From: Paenibacillus silviterrae
Lineage (GTDB): Bacteria; Bacillota; Bacilli; Paenibacillales; NBRC-103111
Direction of reading: 5' to 3'
Assembly: GCF_030167925.1 (NCBI RefSeq)
Contig: NZ_JASKUT010000001.1
Location: forward strand, 1,426,001-1,490,000
DNA: 64,000 bases
The notes below the pieces were generated by a model. It was not told where the DNA came from. It saw nothing but the letters and a program-made list of their open reading frames with translations, and searched no databases. Shown here piece by piece: positions 27,901-35,833 of the stretch (the first letter of the stretch is position 1; each line of letters begins with the position of its first letter). A program made the position numbers and the translations under genes.

Positions 27901-28972
27901 CCGTTCCTGTTATGTACCGGTTTTCCTCCATATTGACTCTGGGACTGACAGAACTGTTCTCAATACTTGCCGTAAATAGTTCAGTGGTCGTTTCGTTAGA
28001 TCCGTCCGAAGCCGTAAAGTAATATTCAATCGATTTGCTGCCCAAGATCTGCAAGCCGTCAAGAGTATACCGGTAAACGGATCCCGAACCCTGTCCCTTT
28101 AACTGAACCTTCGTAAATGCGGTCTGCCGGTCAGTTTTGTAGTGAAGGCTGACGGTTTTGAGCAAGGAGCTATCCTCCGCTTTTACAGCGAACTCAATAG
28201 GGGAAGCAGGCTCTGCCTTCGATCCGGTTTGATTAATCAGCAGTGGCGGCGTCGTATCCTCAGGCTGTACCTGTAAGGATGGCGGCACCTGTCCGGGATC
28301 GATTGTTCCCGGTGTCGCCCGGACGGTTCTGGAGCTGATTTTTACCATTTGGTTCGTGCCATCCTCCGGATATCGATATACTACACCCATATCGCTCTGG
28401 GTATCGTCCACCCCGAGGTTATAGGCTGCACTGACGAGTTCATGCCCCGTATTCGTTGCCACTACAATCCAACGGGTTCGACCGCTATGCATGCCTGCGC
28501 TTATTCGCACGACATCCCGGTTCAGCACCAGACTGCTTCCGTAATGCGCATTGAAGTCATCTATCGTAACGTTTGCATTATTTGCGTTTTTCAGCCAAAA
28601 TAAAAGCGTTTTCCCCGGCTCCAGGATGACGCTTTCCGGTTCATGGTTCCAAATCGCATCGCTTTCATTACCGTTCGGGTATCGGTAAATAATTTTATAA
28701 TCCTTAAGATCCATAGGACGGTTCGAATTATTGTAGATTTCTATGTATTCATAAGCATCATCAGAGCCGCTGCTTCCTTGTATGTCTACGGAATCAGGTA
28801 GTATCTCAGTAATCAATACAGGTGGCGGACTAAGTCCGGAATCTGTACCGGCGGCAATGATACGATCTTCTGCGTAAACGGAAATGCCGCCTACCGGAAC
28901 GATTGAGGCTAATAAAAGAGAAAGGGTTAAAAAACCGGCACGGCATCGATGCCATCTTTGGCCACAAAACAT
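24917..28972 (-). CDS. Secreted multidomain metallophosphoesterase with lamin-tail and FIMAH-type domains
   Basis: A 1351-residue exported protein with a signal peptide (AGFLTLSLLLASIVPVGG, cleavage near VYA-ED). Domains in order: a lamin-tail domain about 50-170 (VLITEILPDSVD...EYIEIYNNS), Ig-like and FlgD-like repeats to about 820, and a calcineurin-like phosphoesterase at about 829-1100. The metal-site motifs of the last are PDTQ, HTGDLVEN, AGNHD, GFHDY and SGHYTGS. Then come Fn3-like modules (about 1104-1265) and a C-terminal FIMAH-like helical domain. It probably hydrolyses phosphate esters at the cell surface. It has a strong GGAGGGG site and stands alone; the link with its neighbours is unclear. 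Confidence 0.87.
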   Translation of the reverse strand: MFCGQRWHRCRAGFLTLSLLLASIVPVGGISVYAEDRIIAAGTDSGLSPPPVLITEILPDSVDIQGSSGSDDAYEYIEIYNNSNRPMDLKDYKIIYRYPNGNESDAIWNHEPESVILEPGKTLLFWLKNANNANVTIDDFNAHYGSSLVLNRDVVRISAGMHSGRTRWIVVATNTGHELVSAAYNLGVDDTQSDMGVVYRYPEDGTNQMVKISSRTVRATPGTIDPGQVPPSLQVQPEDTTPPLLINQTGSKAEPASPIEFAVKAEDSSLLKTVSLHYKTDRQTAFTKVQLKGQGSGSVYRYTLDGLQILGSKSIEYYFTASDGSNETTTELFTASIENSSVSPRVNMEENRYITGTEWVKGTDSRSEPDSLKITIDGNEMAPVKRGLEHKAYFAFDANGADRNYKNVVKHNDTVVHQFDYGVSGYKTVMVPVDGIVEGANRISLVAGSFTAPYDGSSKENLDDFDVRNVRLLLADGTMLRDPKYSNPSTVLDMGDNGRFLPVVDFTFTISKEQARSAVYKWDTTAFSDGPHRVTVTASDRLTAEATVRVDNHGPFIQTSLIEGKSYKGSILINGTITDEVSEVRSSEITLDGQKISLPHQTSSAELTPGSHTLTITAYDQRGNKSEKTVRFSSVEEHPYRPEAVSPANGAVDVKLNTALQVKVQDPTEDPLQVSFFRGYRYGADVQEHVTVFSGASDTEPPVGLYIPGEHRLTEEELTSVKLADGSFLTNDSTRQFPYLRYEVKLEDHYSQEDRVQLAWKGRSLPGRKVTLYAWNYSKSRWIALDSRTSISEESFVLKGTVTAQEYVKDRTVQFIVQDQLDNSGSEKYSFVWLPDTQFYSQTFSHIFDSQVNWIRDHAEENQVKYVFHTGDLVENFHQDYQWANADRAMKVLEDAGIPYGVIAGNHDVSPTNDYTMYSKYFGASRFEDKPFYGESYKDNRGHYDLISAGGVDYILAYMGWGIGPEEVQWLNKVLSEHSDRKAILGFHDYVLANGQISATGQMLFHQVVKPNPNVFMVISGHYTGSALNTVKVDDNGDGTPERTVYQILSDYQELGEGGDGYMKLFTFDPGTGTVEVKTYSPYKDDYNYYDPVQYPNKDEFTLSVDLTPQVKRVATDSIEVKVYSKELIGNPQSVSSGQSAEVRWNDLDPKQTYFWYAAVQDGFGGQSISDLWSFTTANLLPAPQNLRAAEVTDTSIALAWDPIRIGGNRTVTYDVYMNGMPSATVAGSVYMLTNLEPDTEYTLFTIANDQTGAYSEPSPALTIQTKVNLSVIHFWTNRFVASGELRGPLAVQLSNQLEQAEHQRIKGDLDKTRKHVEDFLRHLNNEAMSEHISLSAISTLNSKGNALLKQ

Positions 28973-29052
28973 ATTTCCCCTCCATTCACTTGTGTGCTAT
29001 GGCACTTTCCAAACTATTACAATCTCTCAATACATTCTGCATCCGAGAAACG

Positions 29053-30372
29053 TTATTTGTTCTGTTGGATATATTGGTTCGCCTTTTCTTCTGCTACTCT
29101 AAGCACCGTATTCATATCCTGTTTTTCAAAGGCCATCGTTTTCGCCGCTTCGTTCAAAAATGGATATAGCTTTACATCGTATTTTGTTGCTTTTGGCAGC
29201 GGAGCGGGCTTAACGGAGAATATGCCTTGCAGATTTTTACCATCATACAGCTTCGTATCGACGGATACCTCCTTCTTTAAGGACGGGTCCTTGAGCACGG
29301 TAATACGAGTACCTTTGTTCATTGCCTTTTGCGCCTCATCGCTGATCAACGTTTTTAAGACAGCATAGGCAGCCTTTTTATTCTTGCTGTTTGGAGTCAC
29401 CATGGCCAGATGGAAATCTATCTCCCGGCCATACCCCGGTTTTTCGTCGAAAGAAGGGAACGATACGAGGTCCCAGTTAAAATTTTTGCCGGTTTCTTTT
29501 AATTGGGGAAGGCGGGCGGTAATGGCAGAATGCCAGTATGGGAACATCGCCGTCTTTTGATCTTTCAGGAAATAATCGATCCCGTAGGTGTATTTCTTCA
29601 TCGGCTCGACTGTGCCTGGGATATTATAATTTTGCTCATAAATCCCAAATACCCGTTTATACGCGTCCGTATGAAGAACGGATTTTTCCTGCTTTTCGTC
29701 AACGACACCAAGGCCGTAAGCTCGCGTTAATAACGTCGGATTCTGTAGATCGATACCGATGTATTGAGTCCCTTGATCTACTCGGGTAACTTTACGGGCC
29801 AGCTCGATAACTTGATTCCAGGTCATGCCGTCTGTAGGGTAAGGAACCGAAAATTTGTCAAAAATATCTTTATTGTACAGCAGCACGCCATAGTTCATAG
29901 CATAGGGAATTCCATAAATTTCACCCTTAGTGCCGAAGCTTTTTATTACATTGATTGTTTCCGGTTCGAATTTATTGAAGTCCACATTTTCCTGCTTGAT
30001 GAAGTCCGTTAAGTCCGAACCAAGCTCCAGTTGAAGCAGATCGAGCAAATAGTAATTGCTGGTTAGGATAATATCGGGAATTTCACCCGCTGCTATCAGC
30101 TTGTCAAAGGTAACGCCCGATCCTGACACCAGCTTCGTTGTAATGTTCGGATACTTGGCTTGGACAGGCTTCGTTACAAGTGCGTCAAGCTCCGCTTCGT
30201 TTATGACCCCGGCATTATGTGAATAGATGGTTAATAATGCCGGCTCGTTATTATACGTATCAGGGCTCGCTGTGGGGGTGTTGACGGAATCTTCATTTCC
30301 GCATCCGATCAGTGTAACACCCATGAATAGAGAGATGCCCAAGAAAGCTGGAACTGCTTTCAGTTTTTTCAA
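29053..30372 (-). CDS. Extracellular solute-binding lipoprotein without adjacent permeases
   Basis: A 439-residue family 1 binding protein: MKKLKAVPAFLG start, lipobox VTLIGC near residue 23, mature ALLTIYSHNAGVINEAELDAL. Its core (FSVPYPTDGMTWNQVIELARKV and an end like LRVAEEKANQYIQQ) is clearly paralogous to the proteins at 33482 and 37169. The start is TTG at 30372, with GGGAGG 7 bases before it; the open frame further upstream to 30486 is not translated from a ribosome site. No transport permease or ATPase lies next to it, so it may serve a remote transporter or act as a sensor. Confidence 0.85.
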   Translation of the reverse strand: MKKLKAVPAFLGISLFMGVTLIGCGNEDSVNTPTASPDTYNNEPALLTIYSHNAGVINEAELDALVTKPVQAKYPNITTKLVSGSGVTFDKLIAAGEIPDIILTSNYYLLDLLQLELGSDLTDFIKQENVDFNKFEPETINVIKSFGTKGEIYGIPYAMNYGVLLYNKDIFDKFSVPYPTDGMTWNQVIELARKVTRVDQGTQYIGIDLQNPTLLTRAYGLGVVDEKQEKSVLHTDAYKRVFGIYEQNYNIPGTVEPMKKYTYGIDYFLKDQKTAMFPYWHSAITARLPQLKETGKNFNWDLVSFPSFDEKPGYGREIDFHLAMVTPNSKNKKAAYAVLKTLISDEAQKAMNKGTRITVLKDPSLKKEVSVDTKLYDGKNLQGIFSVKPAPLPKATKYDVKLYPFLNEAAKTMAFEKQDMNTVLRVAEEKANQYIQQNK

Positions 30373-30495
30373 TATGTAACCTCCCAATAAAAATTTACTT
30401 CTAGAAAAGCTGATTTCATCCTTATTCAGTTCCCTGAGCGCCCGAGCCGACTTTCCGGAAAAGCGACGAATGTTACCGATTGACATTGCTGATGA

Positions 30496-31090
30496 TCAGC
30501 TTGAGCGACGGAAATCGGCGTGCTTATTCCCTGTCAGCTTGACCAACAGCAAATTGTCACCTTCACGCAATTCCTGACGTAAACGGTGTACTCGTTACTT
30601 CGGTCAGTGGGAGAATATCTCTCGGCTTCAGCGTTACCACGCTTCATACCGACACTTCCCAGGACAGTAACATTAGGCCAGTCTACATCGAATACTCGGA
30701 ATCGATCCACCCGTCATACTAGTTGTTAGCGTCGATCCGCTCAGCGAACACATGCGGGGGAGCCCGCGAATCCTGTCCCGGATGTCTAATCGTTCGCCCT
30801 TCGCGCCCGTGAACGTAGCAGAACGTGGATACTCCGAAATGCTGCACCAGCACAGTCAGCGTGTTTCTCCGGCCCGGCTTGATCAAATGGCCGAATTCGT
30901 AAGTTTCGTAAGACTGCTCGAACGGCCAGCATCTTGCCGATCTCAGCTTTACCTTCTCCAGGCTCAAGCCTTTATCCTGAGCGTCGAACGATCGATGGAA
31001 GCACTTCCACTCGTTCCGCGGGCTTTCTTCCTCACCACTCCAAATCCACTGCGCATCCCAATTTAGAGGGGTAATCTGAGGCATTTTCAT
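30496..31090 (-). pseudogene. Decayed remnant of a large rhamnosidase-like glycosidase gene
   Basis: The first 123 codons (31090 to 30719) begin with an intact ribosome site and read WDAQWIWSGEEESPRNEWKC, then jump from KLRSARC to WPFEQSYETYEFGHLIKPG and NTLTVLVQHFGVSTF. In rhamnosidase-like enzymes a stretch of 20 or so residues, including the vNG loop, should lie at that jump. Further on, short pieces in shifted frames recall the same protein type: FDVDWPNVTVLGSVGMKRG near 30650-30700, and LREGDNLLLVKLTGNKHADF ending at a stop at 30496. A gene of perhaps 2-3 kb has therefore collapsed to 0.6 kb by internal deletions. The exact family is inferred. Confidence 0.65.
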
Positions 31091-31098
31091 TTCTCCTT

Positions 31099-31713
31099 TT
31101 ATAGCTTCATCGAATAATTCAAATGCTTCAAAATAAATCCATCCTCTGAAGTTAGAATCACCGTTACGGCCGCATTATTTTGCCTTAGTCTGCGGTAAGA
31201 ACGGAACGGCATCCCCAGCATGCCTGCTACGAAAATTCGGATCAGCGTATCATGGGTAACGACTAGAACCGATTCATTCGGGCCTTGGTGCAGCTTTACT
31301 TTTTCCGTAAAAAAATCGAGCACTCTCGCATGTACTTGAGCAGCGGTCTCGCCTGTTTCCCCTGCTGATGTGCTGCCCGGGTCCGTCGTCCATGCCTGCC
31401 AGCTGGATGCAAACCGCTCTCTTATATCAGCGGCCGCTACCCCTTCCCATTGTCCGAAATCGATCTCAATCAGTCGCTCATCCTGTTGTATAGGCAGCCG
31501 GCTCCGAATAGCAAGCGGCTCGGCCGTTTGCAGCGTCCGCTTCAGCGGAGAGGAGTAGACGGCTGTGAATCCGAGCCCCTCCAACCCCTCAGCAGTCTCT
31601 TCCGCTTGCTGCTCGCCGCGGGGGGACAGCGGAATATCCGTTCTTCCGCTATATCGGTTCCGGTCGGCATTCCATAAGGTTTCACCGTGCCTAAGCAGGT
31701 AAAATGTAGCCAT
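31099..31713 (-). CDS. Histidine phosphatase family (phosphoglycerate mutase-like) protein
   Basis: A 204-residue cytoplasmic enzyme with the catalytic motif LLRHGETLWN at 5-14 (phosphorylated His), the second Arg in YSSPLKRTLQTAEPL, the acid region EIDFGQWEG, and the late His in VVTHDTLIRIF. Such enzymes remove phosphate from small metabolites or act as mutases; similar ones are labelled CobC-, GpmB- or PhoE-like. The start MATFYLLRHGE at 31713 was chosen because of position and GAGGG upstream; the reading to 31767 adds an unlikely basic tail. It lies 8 bases before the start of the decayed glycosidase gene. Confidence 0.85.
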   Translation of the reverse strand: MATFYLLRHGETLWNADRNRYSGRTDIPLSPRGEQQAEETAEGLEGLGFTAVYSSPLKRTLQTAEPLAIRSRLPIQQDERLIEIDFGQWEGVAAADIRERFASSWQAWTTDPGSTSAGETGETAAQVHARVLDFFTEKVKLHQGPNESVLVVTHDTLIRIFVAGMLGMPFRSYRRLRQNNAAVTVILTSEDGFILKHLNYSMKL

Positions 31714-32150
31714 CTCGTCATCCCTCTTTCTGTATTTAAAGGTTGAACGCCTTATATCCTTTGACATCGTTTCTTTTCGCTGTCCAAGCGCAATCCAATG
31801 TCTTCTGACTTAATCTTCGGTCGCTGTTCCTTCATAATCGCGTTATGAATCGGTTACATTTTTGATCAAGCCGATAAAAATCGGACTTAACCGCCCCATT
31901 ATCGGTGGACATATGCTCATAATTGAATCTTTTGCTCAGATTTATGTTATCATATCGGATCCTGGTTGAAAACCCATTTTCAACCAATTGTTTTAATTCC
32001 ACATGGGTAATTGTTCTCTGATAATATAGTTGTTTAAAATCGTCGCAAAAAATGCAATAAACCCGGCCTATGAGCAGGCCGGGTCAGAAATAAAGTTGTT
32101 TAAAAACATTGAGCTAACGTCTCCAGTTAGAATATAGCGAATAAGTGTAC
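31714..32150. other. Intergenic region with hairpins
   Basis: These 437 bases hold no coding frame that I believe. Two inverted repeats stand out: a perfect 9-base stem with 4-base loop at 31964-31985 (GGTTGAAAA with TTTTCAACC), and the terminator hairpin of the HAD gene at 32061-32084. The DNA is more AT-rich than the flanking genes. Confidence 0.5.
32047..32084 (-). terminator. Terminator of the HAD hydrolase gene
   Basis: A 9-base perfect stem (ACCCGGCCT with AGGCCGGGT) and 6-base loop, followed on the minus strand by TTTATTGCATTTTTT. Confidence 0.8.
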
Positions 32151-32885
32151 TCAATCAAGGGGACTGTCCCCTACGTGTGACAACAAAATTGCACGTAACT
32201 CCTCTATTTCGGTAATCACTGCTAGAGGGTGAGGCTCTTGAGGTACTTGATAATTCTTCTTATTTAACCATATAGCCTTCAACCCTTCTTGTATTGGAGC
32301 CACAACATCATTTGTCCAAGAGTCGCCCACGACAAGTACCTGTTCTGGTTGTAAAGAAGTCATACTTAGAACATAATGATAAATTTCTGGGCTTGGTTTT
32401 TCATAGCCGATAACTTCGGATATGAACACATACTCTTTTGGAATGATACCATCTAATCCGATTGCCTCCAATTTATCAGTCTGCCACCCTTTGCTTCCAT
32501 TCGTCAATACTCCTATTTGATAAAAATTACTAAGATCCTTTATGGTTTTGTTTGTCATCACATTAGGCTTCATATGCTTTTTACTTATTGATTGGTAGAA
32601 CATTTCAAAGTTAATTGCCGTTTCTACATCCGTTGTTTTCCCCATTTGATCCATAGAATAGAGAAAACGTTTAGTCCGATATTCGTCAAAAGAAATTTGT
32701 TTGCTATCTAATTTCTTTACTAAGAATTGTTCTACATTACTAAAGACTTCAAATAAATCGTTACTATTCATTTCACTGGTGAAAAAATGATTTCTGAACG
32801 CGTCCTTAACACTATTTTCCCAATAGTCAGCAAAGTGTAAAAGTGTATCATCTAGATCAAACAAAACCAATTTAATTGGATGCAT
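32151..32885 (-). CDS. HAD family hydrolase (YjjG-like phosphatase)
   Basis: A 244-residue haloacid-dehalogenase-type hydrolase. Motif I is LVLFDLDDTLLHF (nucleophile and acid Asp), motif II GVLTNGSKGW, motif III the Lys in EVIGYEKPSPEIY, motif IV VLVVGDSWTNDV. The helical cap follows motif I, as in subfamily IA. It probably dephosphorylates a small metabolite. The ATG at 32885 follows GGAGAG. Its base composition is clearly more AT-rich than most neighbours, hinting at separate origin. The 3' end runs through the palindrome GGGGACTGTCCCC. Confidence 0.88.
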   Translation of the reverse strand: MHPIKLVLFDLDDTLLHFADYWENSVKDAFRNHFFTSEMNSNDLFEVFSNVEQFLVKKLDSKQISFDEYRTKRFLYSMDQMGKTTDVETAINFEMFYQSISKKHMKPNVMTNKTIKDLSNFYQIGVLTNGSKGWQTDKLEAIGLDGIIPKEYVFISEVIGYEKPSPEIYHYVLSMTSLQPEQVLVVGDSWTNDVVAPIQEGLKAIWLNKKNYQVPQEPHPLAVITEIEELRAILLSHVGDSPLD

Positions 32886-33481
32886 AATACTCTCCTATCC
32901 ATTATGTGATGATAAAGTTAATTATACTCTACGGAACCCTGACCTCAGGCATTTTAGTTCTACTCCTTTCCCTTTTTCAAAGTACAACCGAACTCTTCCT
33001 GAATATTATTTTTCCAATTCTATCCTTCCGCACAGATGCATGCAACACTTATTGTTAAACATTCTTTCAATTTGTTATTACTCATTCAACAACTTTATTA
33101 TCAGACAACAGTAATCGTCTCCTATACCGCTTCTTCATCGTACGTATCGCATACCGCTCAAGATCCGCATGAGGATACCCCTTCGCAATTCCCTCGTCGG
33201 TTGTCAGTTCCTCGAATGCCAGCTCGATGACTCTGCACCCGGCAGCGATCATCACGGTAAAAGTGAGCGATGAAGCTATTGCGGAAGCCGACGTTAAAGA
33301 CGGCCGCATGTATATCTAGGATGAAAGCTATCGTGCGGTTCTCCTTCCTGCTTACTCCTTTAAAGTTGCCCAAGCCTCCATGATGACAATAGCCACTTAT
33401 TTTATATAATTAATATTTAATATAATTTATTAGTTCGATTCATGAAAAAGGAGCTCCTCTTTCAGAGAGCTCCTCCTTCGT
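32886..33481. other. Intergenic region with possible gene fragments
   Basis: These 596 bases contain no complete gene that I recognise. Around 33082-33260 on the minus strand lies a coding-like piece (AAGCRVIELAFEELTTDEGIAKG, then DLERYAIRTMKKRY). Just beyond it, on the plus strand, is a coding-like tail (ITVKVSDEAIAEADVKDGRMYI, stop near 33319). They look like leftovers of two different genes brought together. The right end holds the terminator of the next operon. Confidence 0.35.
33445..33474 (-). terminator. Terminator of the 33-44 kb gene row
   Basis: GGAGCTC pairs with GAGCTCC around a 10-base loop and is followed on the minus strand by TTTTTC. It lies 8 bases after the stop of the binding-lipoprotein gene. 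Confidence 0.8.
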
Positions 33482-34828
33482 TTATTTATTTCCTTCCAAT
33501 ATAATCATCGCCTCGATATCCTTGTTGGCTTTCTCCTCCGCCTCCCGGAGCGCCGTATTGACATCCTTCTGCGCGGTAATGCTGTTACGGAACGCGCCTG
33601 CAAGCGGAGCAACCACCTTTAGATTGTATTTGGTGTATGGGGTCGGCGTCGCATATTGCTGCGGTATGAGTCCGGCCTTGTTCTTGCCGTTCAGGTCGGC
33701 CGTCGCCGTTCCGAAGGCGTCCCGAATCTCCTTGCTCTTAAGCACCGAAGGGCTGCCAATCCTACTCCGCTCCAGCTGCACCGCATCCGATGTCAGTTCC
33801 GCCATCGCCAGGAATGCCTCGTCACGGTGTTTGCTGTTTCTGGATAAAGCATAATAAACGACGTCCGGCTGCGGACCTGCACCCGGCTTTTCCTTAAAGA
33901 TCGGGAAGGACACGACATCCCAATTTACGTCCAGCTTCTGGAAATCTTTCGGGTAGTCGGAATTCATCTGTACGAGCATGGCGAGCGATTTCTCCTTAAA
34001 AAACATGTCGTATTGTTTAGCGTCCTGCGTCTGCGCAGAGGTAGGCTGCCAGCCTGTAATACTGTAAAAACGGGAGAAATTGTCGAAGTACGATTTCCAG
34101 GTATCATTGTTGACTGTCGATTTTCGCGTCGCCGGATCGAGCAAAGGATGGGACAGCTGGTTAAGCTGCAGCAGCTGGCCCAAGGTACGGATGCCGAAGC
34201 CTCGGTATTGTACTCCTCCCTCCTCCCGCGTAAGCTGCTTCGCCGTATCGTAAATCTCATCCCACGTCATCCCATCCTTCAAATATGGAACGCCAAAGCG
34301 ATCGAAAATATCCTTGTTATAGAACAGCCCCAAGGTGTTAGTCCTAAACGGCAGGCCTGGCAGTTTCCCCTCCCCCACCTTACGCAGCCCATCGATGATG
34401 GACGGCTCGAAGCGGTTAAGATCAAAATTGTACTTTTTGACCAAGTCGGTAATGTCTCCATCCAGCTCGACCTCTTTGATCTGCAGAAAGCTGGGATTAA
34501 TCGTTATGAACACATCGATATGCTCGCCCGCCGCAATGAGATCCTGCAATGTCGATCCTTTTGTATTCTGGATAAACTTGAAAGAAAAGTTCGGGTATTT
34601 CTTCTGGACGAGGCTCCCGTGCTCCTTCATAAACTGATCCATGTTTGAATCGGCATACATGTAGTAGAACGTCAGCTCCACCGGTTCCTTCGTTACCTCC
34701 GGCGGCTTCTCCTGAGCTTTGGGCTGCTGCTCCTGCGGCTTCGAGGCACTCGGCGCACTGCTGCATGCCACAGTCATTGCCGTTGCCAAGCTAAGAGCCA
34801 TACAAGCTTTTGCCATGTTCCGTTTCAT
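33482..34828 (-). CDS. Extracellular solute-binding lipoprotein (paralog of the fused protein upstream)
   Basis: A 448-residue binding protein: MKRNMAKACMALSLATAMTVACSS with lipobox TVAC near residue 22, then a Pro/Gln/Lys linker. The mature sequence EPVELTFYYMYADSNMDQF corresponds block by block to the C-terminal half of the metallo-beta-lactamase fusion at 37169. Shared landmarks include GKLPGLPFRTNTLGLFYNKDIFD and an end ALREAEEKANKDI. The start at 34828 follows GGGGGAGG; the longer reading to 34891 is unlikely. It ends the co-directional row and has no permeases next to it. The substrate is presumably the sugar handled by the enzymes of the row. Confidence 0.87.
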   Translation of the reverse strand: MKRNMAKACMALSLATAMTVACSSAPSASKPQEQQPKAQEKPPEVTKEPVELTFYYMYADSNMDQFMKEHGSLVQKKYPNFSFKFIQNTKGSTLQDLIAAGEHIDVFITINPSFLQIKEVELDGDITDLVKKYNFDLNRFEPSIIDGLRKVGEGKLPGLPFRTNTLGLFYNKDIFDRFGVPYLKDGMTWDEIYDTAKQLTREEGGVQYRGFGIRTLGQLLQLNQLSHPLLDPATRKSTVNNDTWKSYFDNFSRFYSITGWQPTSAQTQDAKQYDMFFKEKSLAMLVQMNSDYPKDFQKLDVNWDVVSFPIFKEKPGAGPQPDVVYYALSRNSKHRDEAFLAMAELTSDAVQLERSRIGSPSVLKSKEIRDAFGTATADLNGKNKAGLIPQQYATPTPYTKYNLKVVAPLAGAFRNSITAQKDVNTALREAEEKANKDIEAMIILEGNK

Positions 34829-34948
34829 AGGCCTCCCCCTTATTCCTGCGGGAACCTCGAGTGTCAAGCGGCGGGACTGATCATATGCCATACCGGGTGC
34901 GGGACTCTCCTCCGCTTTCTCCGAAGTTCCGGCGTTATGGTGCTTCGA

Positions 34949-35803
34949 CTAAACCATTTGGTTGATGAGGGCTCCGAGACCCTCGATTTCTACAGTAACG
35001 ATATCCCCGCGCTGTAACCATCGCTGTTCACATTCCGGGGCGCCTAGCACGACACCCTCCGGGGTGCCTGTTAAGATCACATCTCCGGGTTTCAACGTCA
35101 TATACGTTGAGACGTAGCTGATAATCTCAGATGTGCTAAAGATCATATCGGCTGTGTTAGAGCTTTGCCGTATCTCCCCGTTGACCTTGCTGGTAATGGA
35201 CAGACGGTCGGGGTCGCCGACCTCATCCGAAGTGACAAGGTAAGGCCCCAATGGGCAAAAGCCGTCACACGATTTACCGAGAAGCCATTGAGTGGATCTG
35301 AACTGTAGGTCCCTTGCGGAAAGGTCATTCGCATTACAGTATCCCAATACATAATCCAAAGCGTCATCAGCGGAAACATTCCGGGCTTCCACTCCGATGA
35401 CCATAGCCAGCTCCGCCTCGTAATCCAGCTGACGGACATCCTGCCCTATCGCGACAGGCTGTAGATGCCCGTTTAACGCGTTGTTATATTTGCTGAAAAG
35501 CACCGGCGTCTCGGGAATCGGCATCTTCGACTCGACGGCATGCTTCCGGTAGTTCAATCCGACACAAATGATTTTACCCGGAGTCGGAACGCAGGGGCCG
35601 AAGCGGAGCTCCTTCTCGTCCAGCCATACCCGACTGCGTCCCTCAGCCTCCAGCAACAGCGCCTCAAGCCGAAGCAAGCCCTCCCTACCATGTTTCATAA
35701 GCGCTTCAATGGAACAATAATACTCAGATAGCGGAAGGATTCCTCGATCTGATTTAACCCCCATAACCAACCGGTCGTTACTCCAAAAGTGAACCAGCTT
35801 CAA
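34949..35803 (-). CDS. Fumarylacetoacetate hydrolase (FAH) superfamily enzyme
   Basis: A 284-residue FAH-fold protein. The metal site and catalytic residues are visible: DYEAELAMVIG (two Glu), NANDLSARD (Asp), LGKSCDGFCPLGP (Lys), and the closing TGTPEGVVLGAP loop. The superfamily includes acylpyruvate hydrolases, 2,4-diketo-3-deoxy-rhamnonate or -fuconate hydrolases, and 2-keto-3-deoxy-pentonate dehydratases (XylX). Beside an SDR and a sugar-acid dehydratase, one of the last two roles is the best guess. It starts with TTG after AAAGGGTG. Confidence 0.88.
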   Translation of the reverse strand: MKLVHFWSNDRLVMGVKSDRGILPLSEYYCSIEALMKHGREGLLRLEALLLEAEGRSRVWLDEKELRFGPCVPTPGKIICVGLNYRKHAVESKMPIPETPVLFSKYNNALNGHLQPVAIGQDVRQLDYEAELAMVIGVEARNVSADDALDYVLGYCNANDLSARDLQFRSTQWLLGKSCDGFCPLGPYLVTSDEVGDPDRLSITSKVNGEIRQSSNTADMIFSTSEIISYVSTYMTLKPGDVILTGTPEGVVLGAPECEQRWLQRGDIVTVEIEGLGALINQMV

Positions 35804-35833
35804 GAAGAAACACCCTTTCCTCAGTCACTATCG

